From contig NW_025408685.1 in NCBI RefSeq assembly GCF_020360975.1, positions 372,001-436,000 on the forward strand: DNA of 64,000 nucleotides, given 5' to 3'. Both the position numbers and the translations under genes were made by a program. Positions 1 to 10,877 of the stretch are shown here, piece after piece. This stretch comes from Hirsutella rhossiliensis (Eukaryota > Ascomycota > Sordariomycetes > Hypocreales > Ophiocordycipitaceae). The first letter of the stretch is position 1. Each line of letters starts with the position of its first letter. The notes below the pieces were generated by a model that made no database searches, was not told the DNA's origin, and saw nothing but the letters and a program-made list of their open reading frames with translations.

Positions 1-1470
1 TTACTTCTAAGGAGACGTGGCATCTATACAGGACGGAAAAATGGCCCTTTTGCACCCCAATTCATCATGTTGCAAACTGCGGAGGACCGACCTGCATGGC
101 CAGAACGAGAGTACATGGAGACCGATTTTGACATTGGGACAACCGCTCATAAGTTACGAGCAGCAGGATCAAAGGCTCTAACTTCTCCCCGAGGACCCCA
201 ATCGCCGCCGGTAGCAACATCTCGTTACGATCTTAACGAACAACAGCCCATTAAGACCTTAACGAAGCCACCTGCCCAGGAACCCATCACTGAGGCACTA
301 CCGATAACAACATCACCTCCCGACTTCCGCTCCGACCCAAGATGCCCTTGACCCAACCTCTCTTACAGTTCATCCGACAACACACCGCTTTAAGCACCCG
401 AACTCGTCCAACCCGTCCACCCCCAACCCGAACTATTATCCGAGCCTATGTCCCTCGAGGCATACACAAAACTCCCACCGGATGATATCCCGAACGCCAC
501 CGTCGATGGCGACACACAGCAGAAATTCATGAAACTCTGGGACAAGGACAAGAACTACACAGGAGAGCCGTACGACCTCCTCGATGACAAGATCCGAATC
601 TTTATGAGTATCTGCTACAACATCCAAGTGAAACCGTCACAATTTCACGCCCTTTTCCCCCGAATCCTCGCCGGAAGAGCACAAACGTTCTACATTGACA
701 AGATCGAATGGACTACCACGTTTAGGAAGGCATACGACAGCATCAAACAACACTTTGACACGGAAGTTAACCACGTCCATTACTATACAGATTGGACCAC
801 AACCACTTTCAACTCGATTCGTGCCCAAGATGCTTCCAAATCCCTCCATGAAGTCCTTCAACTACTCTTCGATAAGCTACAACTCTGTCAGAGAGCCCTT
901 GGCCCTGACTACGCAGGAAACATTCCACTGCGTACTACGCTTATCATCGCATGCCGTGGTGTACCCGAACTTGAACACGCCCTCTTCAAACCTGCAGCAA
1001 AGATCGAGACCCTCTTTGCAGATCTACGATCTTCCGTTGAGACCCACCTTGCCCGACAGACAAACCCTCAGTACTTGCAAAGCCCTGACGGATCATTTGG
1101 ACCAACGAATCCGAACAATCAGTACTACCTCGATCGCCGATACCATAACAACCGCGTACGAGGAAGATACGGATACTCAGGACAATGACCCAATCGCGGA
1201 TATGGACAAGGCTACAACCGTGAAAGCTACAGGCCCTCAAGCCATAGCAACTACACCCCTAGCCACACCAATCGCAATTGGACCAAAAAGTGCTTTGTTT
1301 GTGGACAAGAAGGTTGCTGGTCAACCAAACACTCTGCAGAAGAACGACAAGAGGCCAAGGACCAATATGTCGCACGTTGTCAATTCACAGGCATACAACC
1401 TCCAAACTTCATAGCCTATCTTATAGACTACGAAGGTCATGAGCTTGATGAACTCACTACCGACGACATA
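1..1470 (+). pseudogene. Ty1/copia gag remnant (5' truncated by window edge)
   Basis: Capsid/nucleocapsid polyprotein of a copia LTR retrotransposon. Reading frame 1 is open from base 1, and its start (LLRRRGIYTG) aligns with the middle of the gag of the complete copia element at 12.2-18.0 kb. Around 448-1188 comes the conserved gag core (KLWDKDKNYTGEPYD, then HFDTE), again matching that element (KIWDKKLAYTGEPYD). A zinc knuckle CFVCGQEGCW lies near 1290-1320, followed by an acidic linker to about 1470. In-frame stops occur near 350 and in 351-447, and the knuckle is in another frame, so the gene is broken. The two copies are clearly the same family but diverged, so this is an older or separate lineage. 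No LTR is visible on this side inside the window. Confidence 0.8.
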
Positions 1471-1574
1471 TGAGAAGAACCTGATAATAGCACCAACGAT
1501 CACCAAGAACAGTGAACAGTGTTCCTGCCTCACAATTTGTCATTGAAGACCGCTATTCTAAGGACAAATTCTAA

Positions 1575-1926
1575 GGCATCATGATTGACACAGGTGCAGC
1601 CAAAAGTCTCTACAGCTGGTCATTCCCAGTACATTGCTTTACAGCGAGAAGACCCAAATGTAGCCCTAGACAGCTCGACATCCGGCCAGGCTACCATCAA
1701 ATTCGGCAACGGCGAAGCCATTCACGCAATCGGCTCAATCGCCCTCAAAACACCCGTCGGAAGGATAACGTTCCACATCCTTCAGACCCCTACCCCTTTC
1801 TTGCTTTCTTTGGCTGATCTGGACCGTCTTGGTATCTATTTCGACAATATCACAGCAACCACAAAAGAAGAAAAATTGCCAGTGTGGGAAGAATTCGTCA
1901 AGATCTTAACAAAGCTACTTCATTAA
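1575..1926 (+). pseudogene. Ty1/copia aspartic protease remnant
   Basis: Retropepsin-like protease segment that normally follows gag in copia elements. The catalytic motif IDTGAAK is readable at about 1584-1605. The downstream part (TPVGRITFHI, TPTPFLLSLADLDRLGIY) lies in a neighbouring frame and matches the protease of the intact-length copia copy (TPVGEVDFHI, TPFLLCLADMDRLGVY). One frameshift separates the two halves. The element is cut at about 1930: no integrase or reverse transcriptase follows, and Helitron sequence begins by about 2045. Confidence 0.75.
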
Positions 1927-2045
1927 GACCTTAACGGAGCCCTGGTCAAGAAGCCCTCCTTCCCTCACGGTCGTTACATCTTCTTACCCCGGTCACTACA
2001 GCAGCTCCAACCACAAAAAGAAAAAGTTGCCAGTGTGGGAATGTA
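1850..2045. repeat. Short direct duplication at copia/Helitron junction
   Basis: A segment of roughly 35 bp containing the core TTGCCAGTGTGGGAA is present near 1876-1890 and again near 2027-2041, each preceded by an A-rich AACCACAAAA stretch. A second motif, ATTAAGACCTTAACG, occurs at about 249-263 and about 1924-1938. The duplications sit where the copia fragment stops and the Helitron fragment begins, so they may mark the rearrangement joint. Confidence 0.45.
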
Positions 2046-3682
2046 AAATACTGCGCCACGCCTTGCACTAAAGTGAACGACGTGCCCTCGATACTTGTAC
2101 TGCTGCCCCCGCACAAGCATAATGTTCACGTGGACATGGACACGAGCAATCAATGCCTCTTCGGTAGGTGTGAGCTCGGGCAATCGGGTCGGTACGGGGC
2201 CAAAGTCGAGCTGGTTTTCCGCAGAGAAGAAGTAAGGCTCGTCGGGGCCACGTTTCTCATCCTTTCGATAGCAACGCGAACAAATGCCGTCATAATCTAT
2301 TTCCATCTGAAACCAACACTCGCGGCATCGGCTGCAGTATTCCATCTGGTCATTGTTGAGCTTGGTCCAGAACTCACGGAGGGTGGCCCTATCGCAGTCC
2401 GTCAAGGCCCAAGCATCCAGGTCGCCAGTCCACGCCGGATCTTGTGCACGGAAGACCGCCATTTCTTCCGGTGGAATTATCACTGGACTTCGAATACGCC
2501 GTGGCGGCCGCGACAGTCGATATTGCCGTCGAGGTTGTCTCTGGATTCGCCTTCCCGGTTGTCTCGGCCGCCCTCCTGTGCCAGGGCAGGACCACGGCGG
2601 CCGCGTCTTGGCCGCGCAGACGGCTGCTGCAAGCGACTACGAACAGGGCTTTCATACACTGAATCGTTATCGCTGTTCTCGTCTTCGTTCTCGGCATCGG
2701 AGTTACAATCAGCCCCTAATTGTTCACGGTAGCGACGCGGTCGAGCGGGGGAAAGCAGCAGGTTGAAATAGTCCTCGGCGTCCATATCGGGTTCGGAAAA
2801 CTGGTCTCTATTGCCCCCTTCCTTGGCTACCTGATCCCCATTCGGCTGCGGCCGATCTCGACTCGCATCTACTTCCCTGTTAGCCCGAACACACTGCTGC
2901 AACGAAAACACAAGGGACATCTTATCCAGGACACCCGAACCTTCCGAGACGCCGAGTTGAGATATGGAAGGAGTCAGGGACACAGTCTCCCTGCACGACG
3001 TCGTGATCGATGGTCGCGCTGGATAGCGGCCAGCTTAACCCTAGCCCCTGCGGTAGAGATCATCTTGCGATACCTTCCCGCCTTTGTGAAATCTAGCAGC
3101 CAGGTAAGAATAATTCATTCTGGTTGCGTTGCCTCGGGCAGTCGATGGATCAAAATGGGAGGCGACTGGATCGGTCGCTGGCTGCTCAGCAGGTGACGGG
3201 GCCAGCGCCCGGAAGAACCGCGAGCTTTGTTGGGTTGGTGGAATTGGCGTTCCCAGCTCTATGTGCGGCTGGCTAATTGACTTTTTGAATAACGTCATAG
3301 CTGCATGAAGTCGTCGTAGCTTCTCCGGCGAACTAGGCTGGGTTCCCGATCTCTCGCTGGGAGGCGACAGGTCAGCATCTGCCTCGACTCTTTTCACGCT
3401 AGCTCTCCCAGGCGAGGAAGGACGGGCGGCGAGGTCCCTCAACGTCAGAATCGCCCCTCGGGATCTTGAACACTTCACTTCGTTAGTATTGAATGTCATA
3501 CGGAGCGGGAAGACAGAGCTGACATGAGAACTGCACCGACTCCGACAGTCCAGGCAGTTCTTGGTGTTCCCGCCAGTTTTCCGTTTGCTCACGAAGTCAC
3601 CTGCCGGTTTCTTCTCGCCACAGCGGGCACAGACGATCGAAGCCAAGTCAACTTGGAGCCCTTGAGTAGACCTAGAACTCAT
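2045..3682 (-). pseudogene. Helitron transposase N-terminal fragment
   Basis: N-terminal third of a fungal Helitron replicase-helicase on the minus strand. It begins at 3682 with a zinc-ribbon-like module (CARCGEKKPAGDF, then NCLDC). After a low-complexity acidic stretch it reaches a second cysteine module (YCSRCRECWFQM, ICSRCYRKD) and the block EPYFFSAENQLDFGPVP, then LTPTEEALIARVHVHV and YKYRGHVVHF. The same blocks occur in the same order in the Helitron at 28.4 kb (DEPYFFSAANNLDFGEVP, MVEEMLIARIHVHVKV, YKYRGHVIHF), so both belong to one family. The Rep and helicase domains are absent: the sequence ends abruptly at about 2045 against copia DNA. Several frameshifts are present. It could only be non-autonomous. 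Confidence 0.75.
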
Positions 3683-3742
3683 TATTCAGCCGAAGGCTTG
3701 AAGCAAGATATCAAGACGAGTTGGGTCAGTGAAGTTTCCATG

Positions 3743-3776
3743 TCACGCGACATTCCAAGTCACGCGACATTCCAAG
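3743..3776. repeat. Tandem pair of a 17-bp unit (pogo-type end?)
   Basis: The 17-bp unit TCACGCGACATTCCAAG is present twice back to back (3743-3759 and 3760-3776). Two-unit 17-bp repeats of unrelated sequence also mark pogo-type element ends at 10,341, 10,687 and 42,727, so this is probably an isolated terminus. No partner end or transposase of this type was found nearby. Confidence 0.55.
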
Positions 3777-4107
3777 TAAACAAACCGGGACCCACTTTTT
3801 AGGAGCCGTCATCCAGTTGCTGATCGTTTTGCGACCGTACATACAAATTTGGGACCAATCAGAGCCCAAGAAACTTATGACCCCTGTCTGCACCAAATCC
3901 TCATATATTGGGACGAGAGGAAGGCTCGCCAGCCGCGGCTCGCGCAAAGAAGCCTTTCGGAACGAAATTTGGCGACAAGAGAACCGGAGAAGAGTTGGCT
4001 ACAGAAGAGAGAGAGAGAGTTGGCGACAGTAGATAGGAGACAGGAAGAAGAGTGAGGTCGAGATACGAGACACGGCGAGAGACGTAGAGCATTATCGTGA
4101 GTGAAAC
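3777..4107. other. Unassigned spacer left of hAT copy 1
   Basis: No convincing coding sequence. It holds a TATA-like TCATATATTGGG near 3900 and a purine-rich stretch with a short GA repeat near 4004-4018. It could be transposon leader or LTR sequence; nothing decisive is visible. Confidence 0.3.
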
Positions 4108-4456
4108 CAGCGCTCCTAATAGTGTGGACCATTAAGAGGACTATTAGTGCACACTGTGGTTTACACTATTAGTGCCGCACTATTAGTGTAGTGTGCGTTT
4201 CTCACACCACACTGGTGGTTCAGTGTAGCTTGCCCAAACTGAACGGGTAGTTCAGTGCAAGGGTCCAGACTAATAGTTGCACTATTAGTGCGCCCCATGA
4301 TTACCAGCAACCCGGATTTTACTACCTTGAAATAGGGTTTCGGATTGATTTCCAACGAAAAACATGTATAACCTGTAAGACGAAGTGCGTATTATCCAAG
4401 TGGCGGAACCCCGGTCGGGGAGTTATGATATACCCGTTATGTCACCGTATAAAGGC

Positions 4457-5202
4457 GGGGTGCCAGGTAGCTGTTGTTGTTGTTGTTGTTGTGTATTTTG
4501 CGTCCAGCGGCTCAGGCCGCTCAGGTCTCCGAGACGGGGCACAGGACGTGCTGAGCTAGTTACAGAGAAGTGTCCCGAATGAGTTCCTCGAAAAACCACT
4601 GTCCATCTAAATGCACCCAGCGCTCGTAGTTCGCTACCGTGAACAACCCCTTCTGTCCCTATCCAGCATTTCATCGGCTCGATGGCGCTCGTGTCAAGCC
4701 TCGTACCCGTCAGCGGGATGTCAAGGCAAAGTGTCGGGTGGTCGCAGCCACAAAGAATTGGTCAACCCTTGGTTTTGTCCGGTCAGAATTCTCTCGCTCG
4801 CAGCCAAAACTGCTGCCGCAGTCCACGCTCCAGTAACCAAGCCGTGGAAATGACTGGGAGCGGCGGCAGGAAAAACTCTTGGAGGATCAGAGGCTGGCTT
4901 TGCAGCTTGCCCTCAGGAGAAAACCTCCGCAACCGGCCACCGTTGTTTAGAAGGGCGGGCCTTCCAATACCCATAGCTCCTTGGTTCCGAAGAGAGCCAT
5001 GAGGTCCAGTGGACATGTTGTCGAGACCGGCTTCGCAGAGGAATATGAACTCTCCTAAGGTCTTCCTCTGTGCTGTTAGGTCACGATGGACCCCGCAGCA
5101 AAAGCGCGGTCGGGTGGCCTGAAGATCCTGTCCCGGCTAACGAGCCACTAACAGCTCCGCGGGGTGAAGAATTTTTACAGGGGAGTTGGGGTGCCAGGTA
5201 GC
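4457..5202. repeat. 15-bp target duplication around the LINE
   Basis: GGGGTGCCAGGTAGC occurs at 4457-4471 and 5188-5202, immediately flanking the LINE fragment. The empty site in hAT copy 2 (about 38,615-38,632, reverse orientation) has a single copy. This length fits target-primed reverse transcription. Confidence 0.88.
4472..5187 (-). mobile_element. 5'-truncated LINE 3' end inserted in hAT copy 1
   Basis: A 716-bp non-LTR retrotransposon tail. It starts (its 3' end) with a (TTG)n tract at about 4472-4492, then a segment with GTCCAGCGGC, GGGGCACAGGACGTGCTGAG and CCAGCATTTCATCGGCTC. These also occur in order next to the RNase H-bearing LINE at 57.4-59.0 kb, so both are 3' UTRs of the same Tad-like family. 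It has no recognisable protein domain. It is bracketed by GGGGTGCCAGGTAGC, and hAT copy 2 has the unoccupied site, which proves the insertion. Confidence 0.85.
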
Positions 5203-5971
5203 CTCTAACCTATCTGTCATCTCTAGGGTAGGAGGCAGGCTGGCTCGTCAATATTTATGCGAAGCAGTTGAGATGCCAATACATTCGCTTCTTTCCGTTG
5301 TAATTAAGCATACTGGTAAGCGTCTAAACACAAGCTTTGCTAAGAGCTTCCGCCTGTTATTGACTTTATTATGCTATCAAAACATGTTGCTAAGTTATCG
5401 TTTCTGGTCGAGAAAACCCATTATACCGGATGTTGCCCTGCCAATTTGTTCAAGTTTGTCAGTCGGGTTACAGTCCAAAGCGCAGATTGAGCCTCGGCCA
5501 CACTTCTACGGCCCCAGCTACACCAATCATTAGCTTCATAGGTCGATGCACCGCAAGCCTTCTGATGCTCTTCTCGTCGAGGCTCAACTGAGGATCTCCA
5601 CCGCCGTTGCGTACGCAAATTGGATGCCGACGTTAGGAACACTGGGGCGTGTCGCTTGGCTGGCACGAGATGAGCGCGAGACGAGCGCGAAGCGAGCACG
5701 TACGGAACAATTCGCGACGATGTAAAGTTTCGTTGTGCGCCGACGCTAAAAGGATATGACCGATCATTGGCCGGCAAACTCAAATTAATTGGATTCTGTG
5801 GTCCAAACCAAATCACTAGGACTTCCTAGGGTGGTCAAAAGAGGAAGTTGTCCACCACAGAATGATCTGACCGGAGCTGCCACAAACAATCCGGTTTATC
5901 CCACCAATCCTGCTCTCCGCCAGATTCCCATGATCGCCACTCTTATGGTCTAGTGCATTCCCTAGAGGATC

Positions 5972-8090
5972 ATGTCCTCCATCGTGGATCACTCTGAGGC
6001 TGGCACCTATATAGATGATTCTGACCTTATTAGTGGGACAGCGGCTTCCCGTCACCGGCACCATCCTCTTCGCCTGTCCTTAGCGTCTACCGCCGAAAGA
6101 CGTCTCCTATTTGGCAGTATTGTCGAAGAGAAGAAGGTAGGAGTATTCCGGCAGCTTGGGTTGATTCCAATGGAACGAAATGGTGGCATTGCCAGCCCTG
6201 CTTCGACAAGAAAAGAGCGAAGAAATACAATTACTGTGGTGGGTCGTCCGCCATCGTCAATCATTTGCGAAAGGAGCACAATATCATTATTTCTGGGCGG
6301 CAGGAGACCAGGCGGGAAGTGACGCAAAGTCGCCTCGGAGACATCACCGCATTCCTGGCCAATGGAACTTTGGTCTCCACCAAGAAACGCAAGGCGACCG
6401 CAGAGGTAGATGCCCTAGACCAAGCGACTCTCCGCGAACTGTACTGCCGTTATACAGTAGCCTGCAGCCTCTCATTTGCTCATGTTGAGCAGCCGGCCTT
6501 TCGCGACTTTATCCGGTATATCCGTCCGGCCGCCGATGATCTCCTCCCGAGGTCCGGCGACACGGTTAAAATGACTTACAATGGGGCTACGACAACAAAA
6601 AGGAGTTTGTAAAGCGAGCTCTGCAGAATGCTCTCTCGTCAATCCACATTGTTCCAGACAATTGGACATCGCCGAATTGTTTGGGCGTAATAGGGTTTAC
6701 AGTTCAATTCGTTACCGAAGATCATGGTCTGCAGTCCCTGGTGGTGAGGATAAAAGAATTGGAAGGACAGCACAGCGGCGAGAACATGGCAGAAGCCATC
6801 ATGGAGTTCATACGAGAATATGGAATAGCGACAAAAGTTGGATACTTTATGATGGATAATGCCACCAACATGAATACCATGATCGACAAAGTCTCCGACG
6901 ACTTGGAGCACGAGTTCGAAGTTTTCTACGATCCTCTTCCTCACCGACTTCGCTGTTTCGGCCACATCATTAACCTGGCCGTGATGGAGTTCCTCATAGG
7001 AAAGCGACCACCCACAGCAGATTCCTACCACGGACCGTCCGACGACGAAGTTAAGCAATGGAGAAAGCGAGGGCGATAGGCAAATTGCATAATATCGTGG
7101 TCTACATCACCTGGACTCCCCAGCGACTTCAGACATTCACTGGTCTCACTGACGGTCTACGGCTACGGCGCGACAATGACACTCGTTGGAATTCGTGGCA
7201 TAGCATGGTTGAGTGGGCCCTTAGAACAAAAGTCCGTCAAGGCATCACCATATTTTGTGCTCAAGAGCCTGCCCTGCAAGACGATGCTCTGACTTCCTCT
7301 GACTGGGTTACTCTGGCTGAAATTCACAAATTTCTCGAACCTTTTCACGACGCTACAATGGCCAACGAAGGCACCGGCAATTCCATCTCTGACGTTCTGC
7401 CAACCATGGACTATCTCTTGCACCACATTGAAGCGGCCAAGGAGGCCACTACCATCCCCCACTTGGCTACAATGATGGAGACGACATGGGCCAAATTAGC
7501 CGACTACTACGAATTGACGGAAGATTCGCCAGTCTATTCAGCAGCGACGGTATTAAATCCTTCCTCAAGTGGACATATATGGAGAAGACTTGGGACGACA
7601 AGAATGAATGGATTGAGAGAGCTAAAGCTCGGGTAGGGAGCTCTGGAGGAGGCATACAAATCTACCACTCCCTGCCCTGTTCTTCGACCAGCTTCCGCAC
7701 AAGAGCCAAGTGCAAGACGACCAAATGGGTACAAAATGTGGATGAAAGAGCAAAGGCTACGATTTTCAACATGGATGACGACGAGTACGAAGTGTATTGC
7801 CGCGAGCCTGTGGTGATGGTATCGGATCCGTTGAAATGGTGGTTAGAGTCAGCGCAGCGGCGACGGTTCCTAACTTATCTTTGATGGCCATTGACCTTCT
7901 ATCGATTGCGCCTATGTCTACTGAGACAGAGCGGCTCTTCTCCAAAGCCAAACTTTCGGTAACCGACCAGCGAGGATCTATGAACATTGAAACTTTAAAT
8001 CTCTTGGAATGCCTACGATCCTGGGACCGGAGCGCTCTGATACTCCCATCCGAGGTAAGATTTCTGTTTCGTCAGATGAAGATTGTCTAA
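5972..8090 (+). pseudogene. hAT transposase (copy 1), frameshifted
   Basis: Transposase expected to bind the hAT ends and catalyse excision and insertion. Start MSSIVDHSEAGTY at 5972. A BED-type zinc finger follows at about 6160-6270 (KWWHCQPCF, then VNHLRKEH: C-x2-C and H-x4-H). The RNase H-like core shows the hAT-typical VPDNWTSPN (about 6650) and MMDNATNMN (about 6850). The C-terminal dimerisation block is at 7800-8060 (DPLKWW, APMSTETERLFSKAK). The frame is broken by several single-base indels: CCC at 6048-6050 is CCCC in copy 2, and an A-run near 6596 is one base longer than in copy 2. Copy 2 breaks at partly different positions, so the ancestral gene was intact recently. Confidence 0.85.
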
Positions 8091-8484
8091 TTATGGATTC
8101 CAGTGTCGCTATATCGATCCGGAAGCCACCGGTACCGGGTCTGAGCCTCTGATTCAGGAAAGGGGCGAGGAAAGCTGCAGGTAAGGCAGGCAATTCGGTG
8201 AGGGCGCTGGAAAACTTGAAGGCAACCTTGCAGGTGCGACGGGTGCAATGCCAAATGTCAGACTATATGTTCACACTAATAGTGTAGACCACAGTTTGCA
8301 CTGTAGTTCAGTTTGGCCGTGACGAACAGACTAATAGTTCAGTTTGAACATCTCAGGCACACTGGTAGTGTAGTGCGGCCAAGTCACACGCACTGAATGA
8401 GCAGTTTGAGGGGTCCAAACGCACTGGCCACACTATTAGGAGCATTGCTCCTGACGATGATTCTTCTCGTTATTCCTCCACCAC

Positions 8485-10037
8485 ATGACCAAAATGACCT
8501 TAAAGCGGCCTCGGAGTATTTATACGGAGGATATTATGGCTAATGCGATAATTGATGTCACAAAAAACGGCTTGTCGCAGTACCGCGCCGCCCAAAAGTA
8601 TGACATACCTCAGCAGTCTATTTCCGACAGACTCAAAGGCCAGGTAGCCCTGGCTGATCAGATCCAGCCTCGTCAACTCTTGAGTAAGTCTCAGGAAGCT
8701 CGCTTGGTTTCTTGGATCCTCCGCCAAGAGTCTCTCGGCTATGCTCCTCCCACAGTCAGATCCGCGCATGTGTGGAGGCTCTTATGAAGCAACTGAACAA
8801 CGAGCGGACAGTGGGGCGCAACTGGGTCTCTAAATTCATCAATCGCCATCCGGACATCAAGAACAAGCGTGGGAGACGTCAGGAAGCTAACCGATTTAAT
8901 GCTTTTACGCCTCGGGCGGTTCACTGGTTCTTCGATATCAGGAAAAGGAGTATGGATGGATTAAACCAGAAAATACCGTGAATGTTGACGAAGGCGGTAT
9001 TATGTCTGGCTTTGGTGAGTATTTGGCTTGTCTTTCATTACTTTTACTAACCAGACTCCTTTTGCCAGGTTTGGATAGTCTTGTGGTTGGGAGTGCAGAC
9101 CCAAAACGGAAGGCCCTTCTGAAAGGGCCACAGTCCCGCAACTGGACCTCATTTATTGAAGCTATCACCGCGGACGGCCGTGTCCTTACCCTGGCATTAT
9201 CTTTAAGGGCAAAGAACTTCAGAAACAGTGGTTCTTGACGGAATTCGGCAAAATAGCCGACTGGCATTACATAACGTCGCACAACGGATGGACGGACAAC
9301 CATATCGCTATTGAGTGGCTTGAGAGGTCTATTTGCCCCAGACGCGACCAGCCGATGCCTCAGATGCTAGACTGATCATATTAGATGGACATGGAAGTCA
9401 TGCAACGGTGCGTTTCTTTATCCACCTCTGTAGGAATTACTGTTAACCGGGACCAGCATGCATGGATGGCCACATGCTTTTGAACAACGTTTATTGCTGT
9501 TACCTTCCTGCCCACTGCTCTCATGGCCTCCAGCCGTTAGATAACGGTGTATTCAATGCCTCCAAGGCAGCTTACCGGAAAGAACTTCAGAAATTGACCT
9601 GTTTGACCGATTCTGCGCCTGTTCATAAGGTCAATTTTATACGGGCATATGCTAAAGCGCGCGAGGTTGGAATGACGGCAAAGAATATATTGTCCGGCTG
9701 GAGGGTCACTGGGAATTGGCCGATCTCACGATCCAAGGCATTGCGGCATCCAGAAATTCACGCAGACATTGTAGAGACGTCTCCAAAGTCCGCGCCATTT
9801 TTGGGTTCTGATGATACGCCAAGAAACAGCCGCCAGATTCGCGATTTCGGAAAGAACAAGACTCCTGGCACCCGGAGACGATACGCCGTGATAGCTAGAG
9901 GCTTTGAAGCCCAAGAACAGACGCTTGCCGAGCACAGCAACAGAATCGCGAAGCTAGAGGAAGAAGTGGCCCGGCTGCAGAGGCAAGAAGAGGAGAGCAA
10001 TTCCGAACCCGAACAGACGGTTCATGACTCTCAGTGA
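8485..10037 (+). pseudogene. Fot1/pogo-type DDE transposase
   Basis: Tc1/mariner-superfamily transposase of the fungal pogo/Fot1 kind. In order: N-terminal psq-type HTH (NGLSQYRAAQKYDIPQQSIS, about 8570-8630), CENP-B-type HTH (RTVGRNWVSKFINRHPDIK, about 8800-8860), then the DDE core with NVDEGGIMSGF, ITSHNGWTDNHIAIEWLE, RLIILDGHGSHAT and YLPAHCSHGLQPLD. The C-terminus is a coiled coil (RIAKLEEEVARLQRQ). Two introns are likely: 9015-9069 (GTGAGT, CTAAC, CCAG) and about 9409-9457 (GTGCGT to CCAG). Single-base shifts near 8735, 8945 and 9470 break the frame. The usual DETG is DEGG here. No left inverted end was found; a candidate right end is at 10,341-10,374. Confidence 0.8.
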
Positions 10038-10340
10038 AGCTTTGGTGGCTGAGGAAGCCATTCCCAAATTAAAAGCCAAGAGATAGCCGTTGTGCTGAAT
10101 TCTGACACAGAGGAGGAGGAGGTCTCAGAGGTGGAGACAGCTTCAGTGATCGAAGTCAAGGTGGCACCGAAGCCCTTCCAGTCACCACCAGATCCGGGCG
10201 AATGGTAAAAAGCGCCGGTACATATAAGAGCGTCCATTTCTCTACGGAATGATATTTTTTTGTGTTTATAATGTTAAGTTCTGATCATATTTCATGTAGT
10301 TCAAATGGTAGACTTTTGGTGGAGAATTTTTCAATTGCGC

Positions 10341-10374
10341 TACCGAAAGGTGGGTGTTACCGAAAGGGGGGTGG
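10341..10374. repeat. Tandem pair of 17-bp units, likely right end of pogo-type element
   Basis: Two adjacent 17-bp units, TACCGAAAGGTGGGTGT (10,341-10,357) and TACCGAAAGGGGGGTGG (10,358-10,374), differing at two positions. They lie about 300 bp after the pogo-type transposase stop, where the element should end. Confidence 0.6.
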
Positions 10375-10404
10375 GGCATGGTAAGTCCTTCCGCACCGCA
10401 AGTC

Positions 10405-10641
10405 CTATACGCTCAAGACGATCGATATACAGATCGATTGAGTCCTCTTGAGCTGGCGATAGCCTCGTATGCGTTGCTTTATGGCCGCTGCGAGGTTGGA
10501 TGCCGTGAAATCGCAAGCGGAGTCGTTCGCGTGGAACCCCAAATTCCTTAGCCGCAGCGCGAAGGACATATTGGGATTTGCCTCAATGGCTTTAATAGCC
10601 TCGGCTACGCGCCTTTCAAGCGTAAGCTCTTTATTCTTCAT
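10405..10641 (-). pseudogene. N-terminal fragment of a second pogo-type transposase
   Basis: Minus-strand start MKNKELTLERRVAEAIKAIEAN at 10,641, followed in shifted frames by a psq-type HTH-like segment (NPNMS, LRAAAKEFG-like, LRFHGI). The start resembles the N-terminus of the pogo transposase at 42.8 kb (RLILAIRAIQNDPNLKVRASAR). The core catalytic domain is missing. Its 5' side carries a doubled 17-bp repeat at 10,687-10,720, as expected for a pogo-type terminus. Confidence 0.55.
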
Positions 10642-10686
10642 AATGTGGCGTTGTTGAGGTCAAGATAGAGGCTTGAAGCGGTGAAG

Positions 10687-10720
10687 TGACACAGCCAGGT
10701 GGTTGACACAGACAGGTGGT
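10687..10720. repeat. Tandem pair of 17-bp units, end of second pogo-type element
   Basis: TGACACAGCCAGGTGGT (10,687-10,703) and TGACACAGACAGGTGGT (10,704-10,720) are adjacent and differ at one base. They sit upstream of the minus-strand transposase start at 10,641, the position of a terminal inverted repeat. Confidence 0.6.
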
Positions 10721-10843
10721 GAGGACCCACTTTACGTGGGTCTGTGGGACGAGTAAGGACTTCTCGTTAAGCAAAGCTGTAAATTTGAGCTACGTAGTGA
10801 CGAAGTACACGCAGTGCGCAGATTCAGCTGTGCTTCTTTACTG

Positions 10844-10870
10844 AGGAAAAAGTGCAGACCACTTTTTCCT
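10844..10870. other. Perfect 11-bp hairpin
   Basis: AGGAAAAAGTG at 10,844-10,854, loop CAGAC, then CACTTTTTCCT at 10,860-10,870. Nearby is a second short inverted repeat, CCCAC-TTTAC-GTGGG, near 10,727-10,741. Function unknown; it could be part of a transposon end. Confidence 0.45.
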
Positions 10871-10877
10871 TACCCAG

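Larger units (their letters stand above)
4108..8447 (+). mobile_element. hAT transposon copy 1
   Basis: A cut-and-paste DNA element bounded by inverted ends CAGCGCTCCTAATAGTGTGG (left) and the complement of CAATGCTCCTAATAGTGTGG (right). The subterminal 200 bp on each side are full of short palindromes such as CACTAATAGTG. Copy 2 at 35,147-38,974 is its inverted, nearly identical partner. The ends were fixed from copy 2, which has a perfect target duplication. Removing the LINE insert and its duplicated target from copy 1 leaves about 3,609 bp, against 3,601 bp for copy 2 without its solo LTR. Copy 1 itself lacks an 8-bp duplication: flanks are AGTGAAAC and CTCCTGAC. Confidence 0.88.

Noticed and set aside
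695..1414. Long alternative plus-strand frame over the copia gag
   Set aside because: Its first part is a shadow of gag; only its last part matters, as the shifted zinc-knuckle frame already counted in gag.
4472..4492. (TTG)n as an independent microsatellite
   Set aside because: It sits exactly at the 3' end of the LINE fragment beside the target duplication, so it is the LINE tail.
4108..8447. 8-bp target duplication for hAT copy 1
   Set aside because: Flanks AGTGAAAC and CTCCTGAC do not match even allowing a shift of a few bases.
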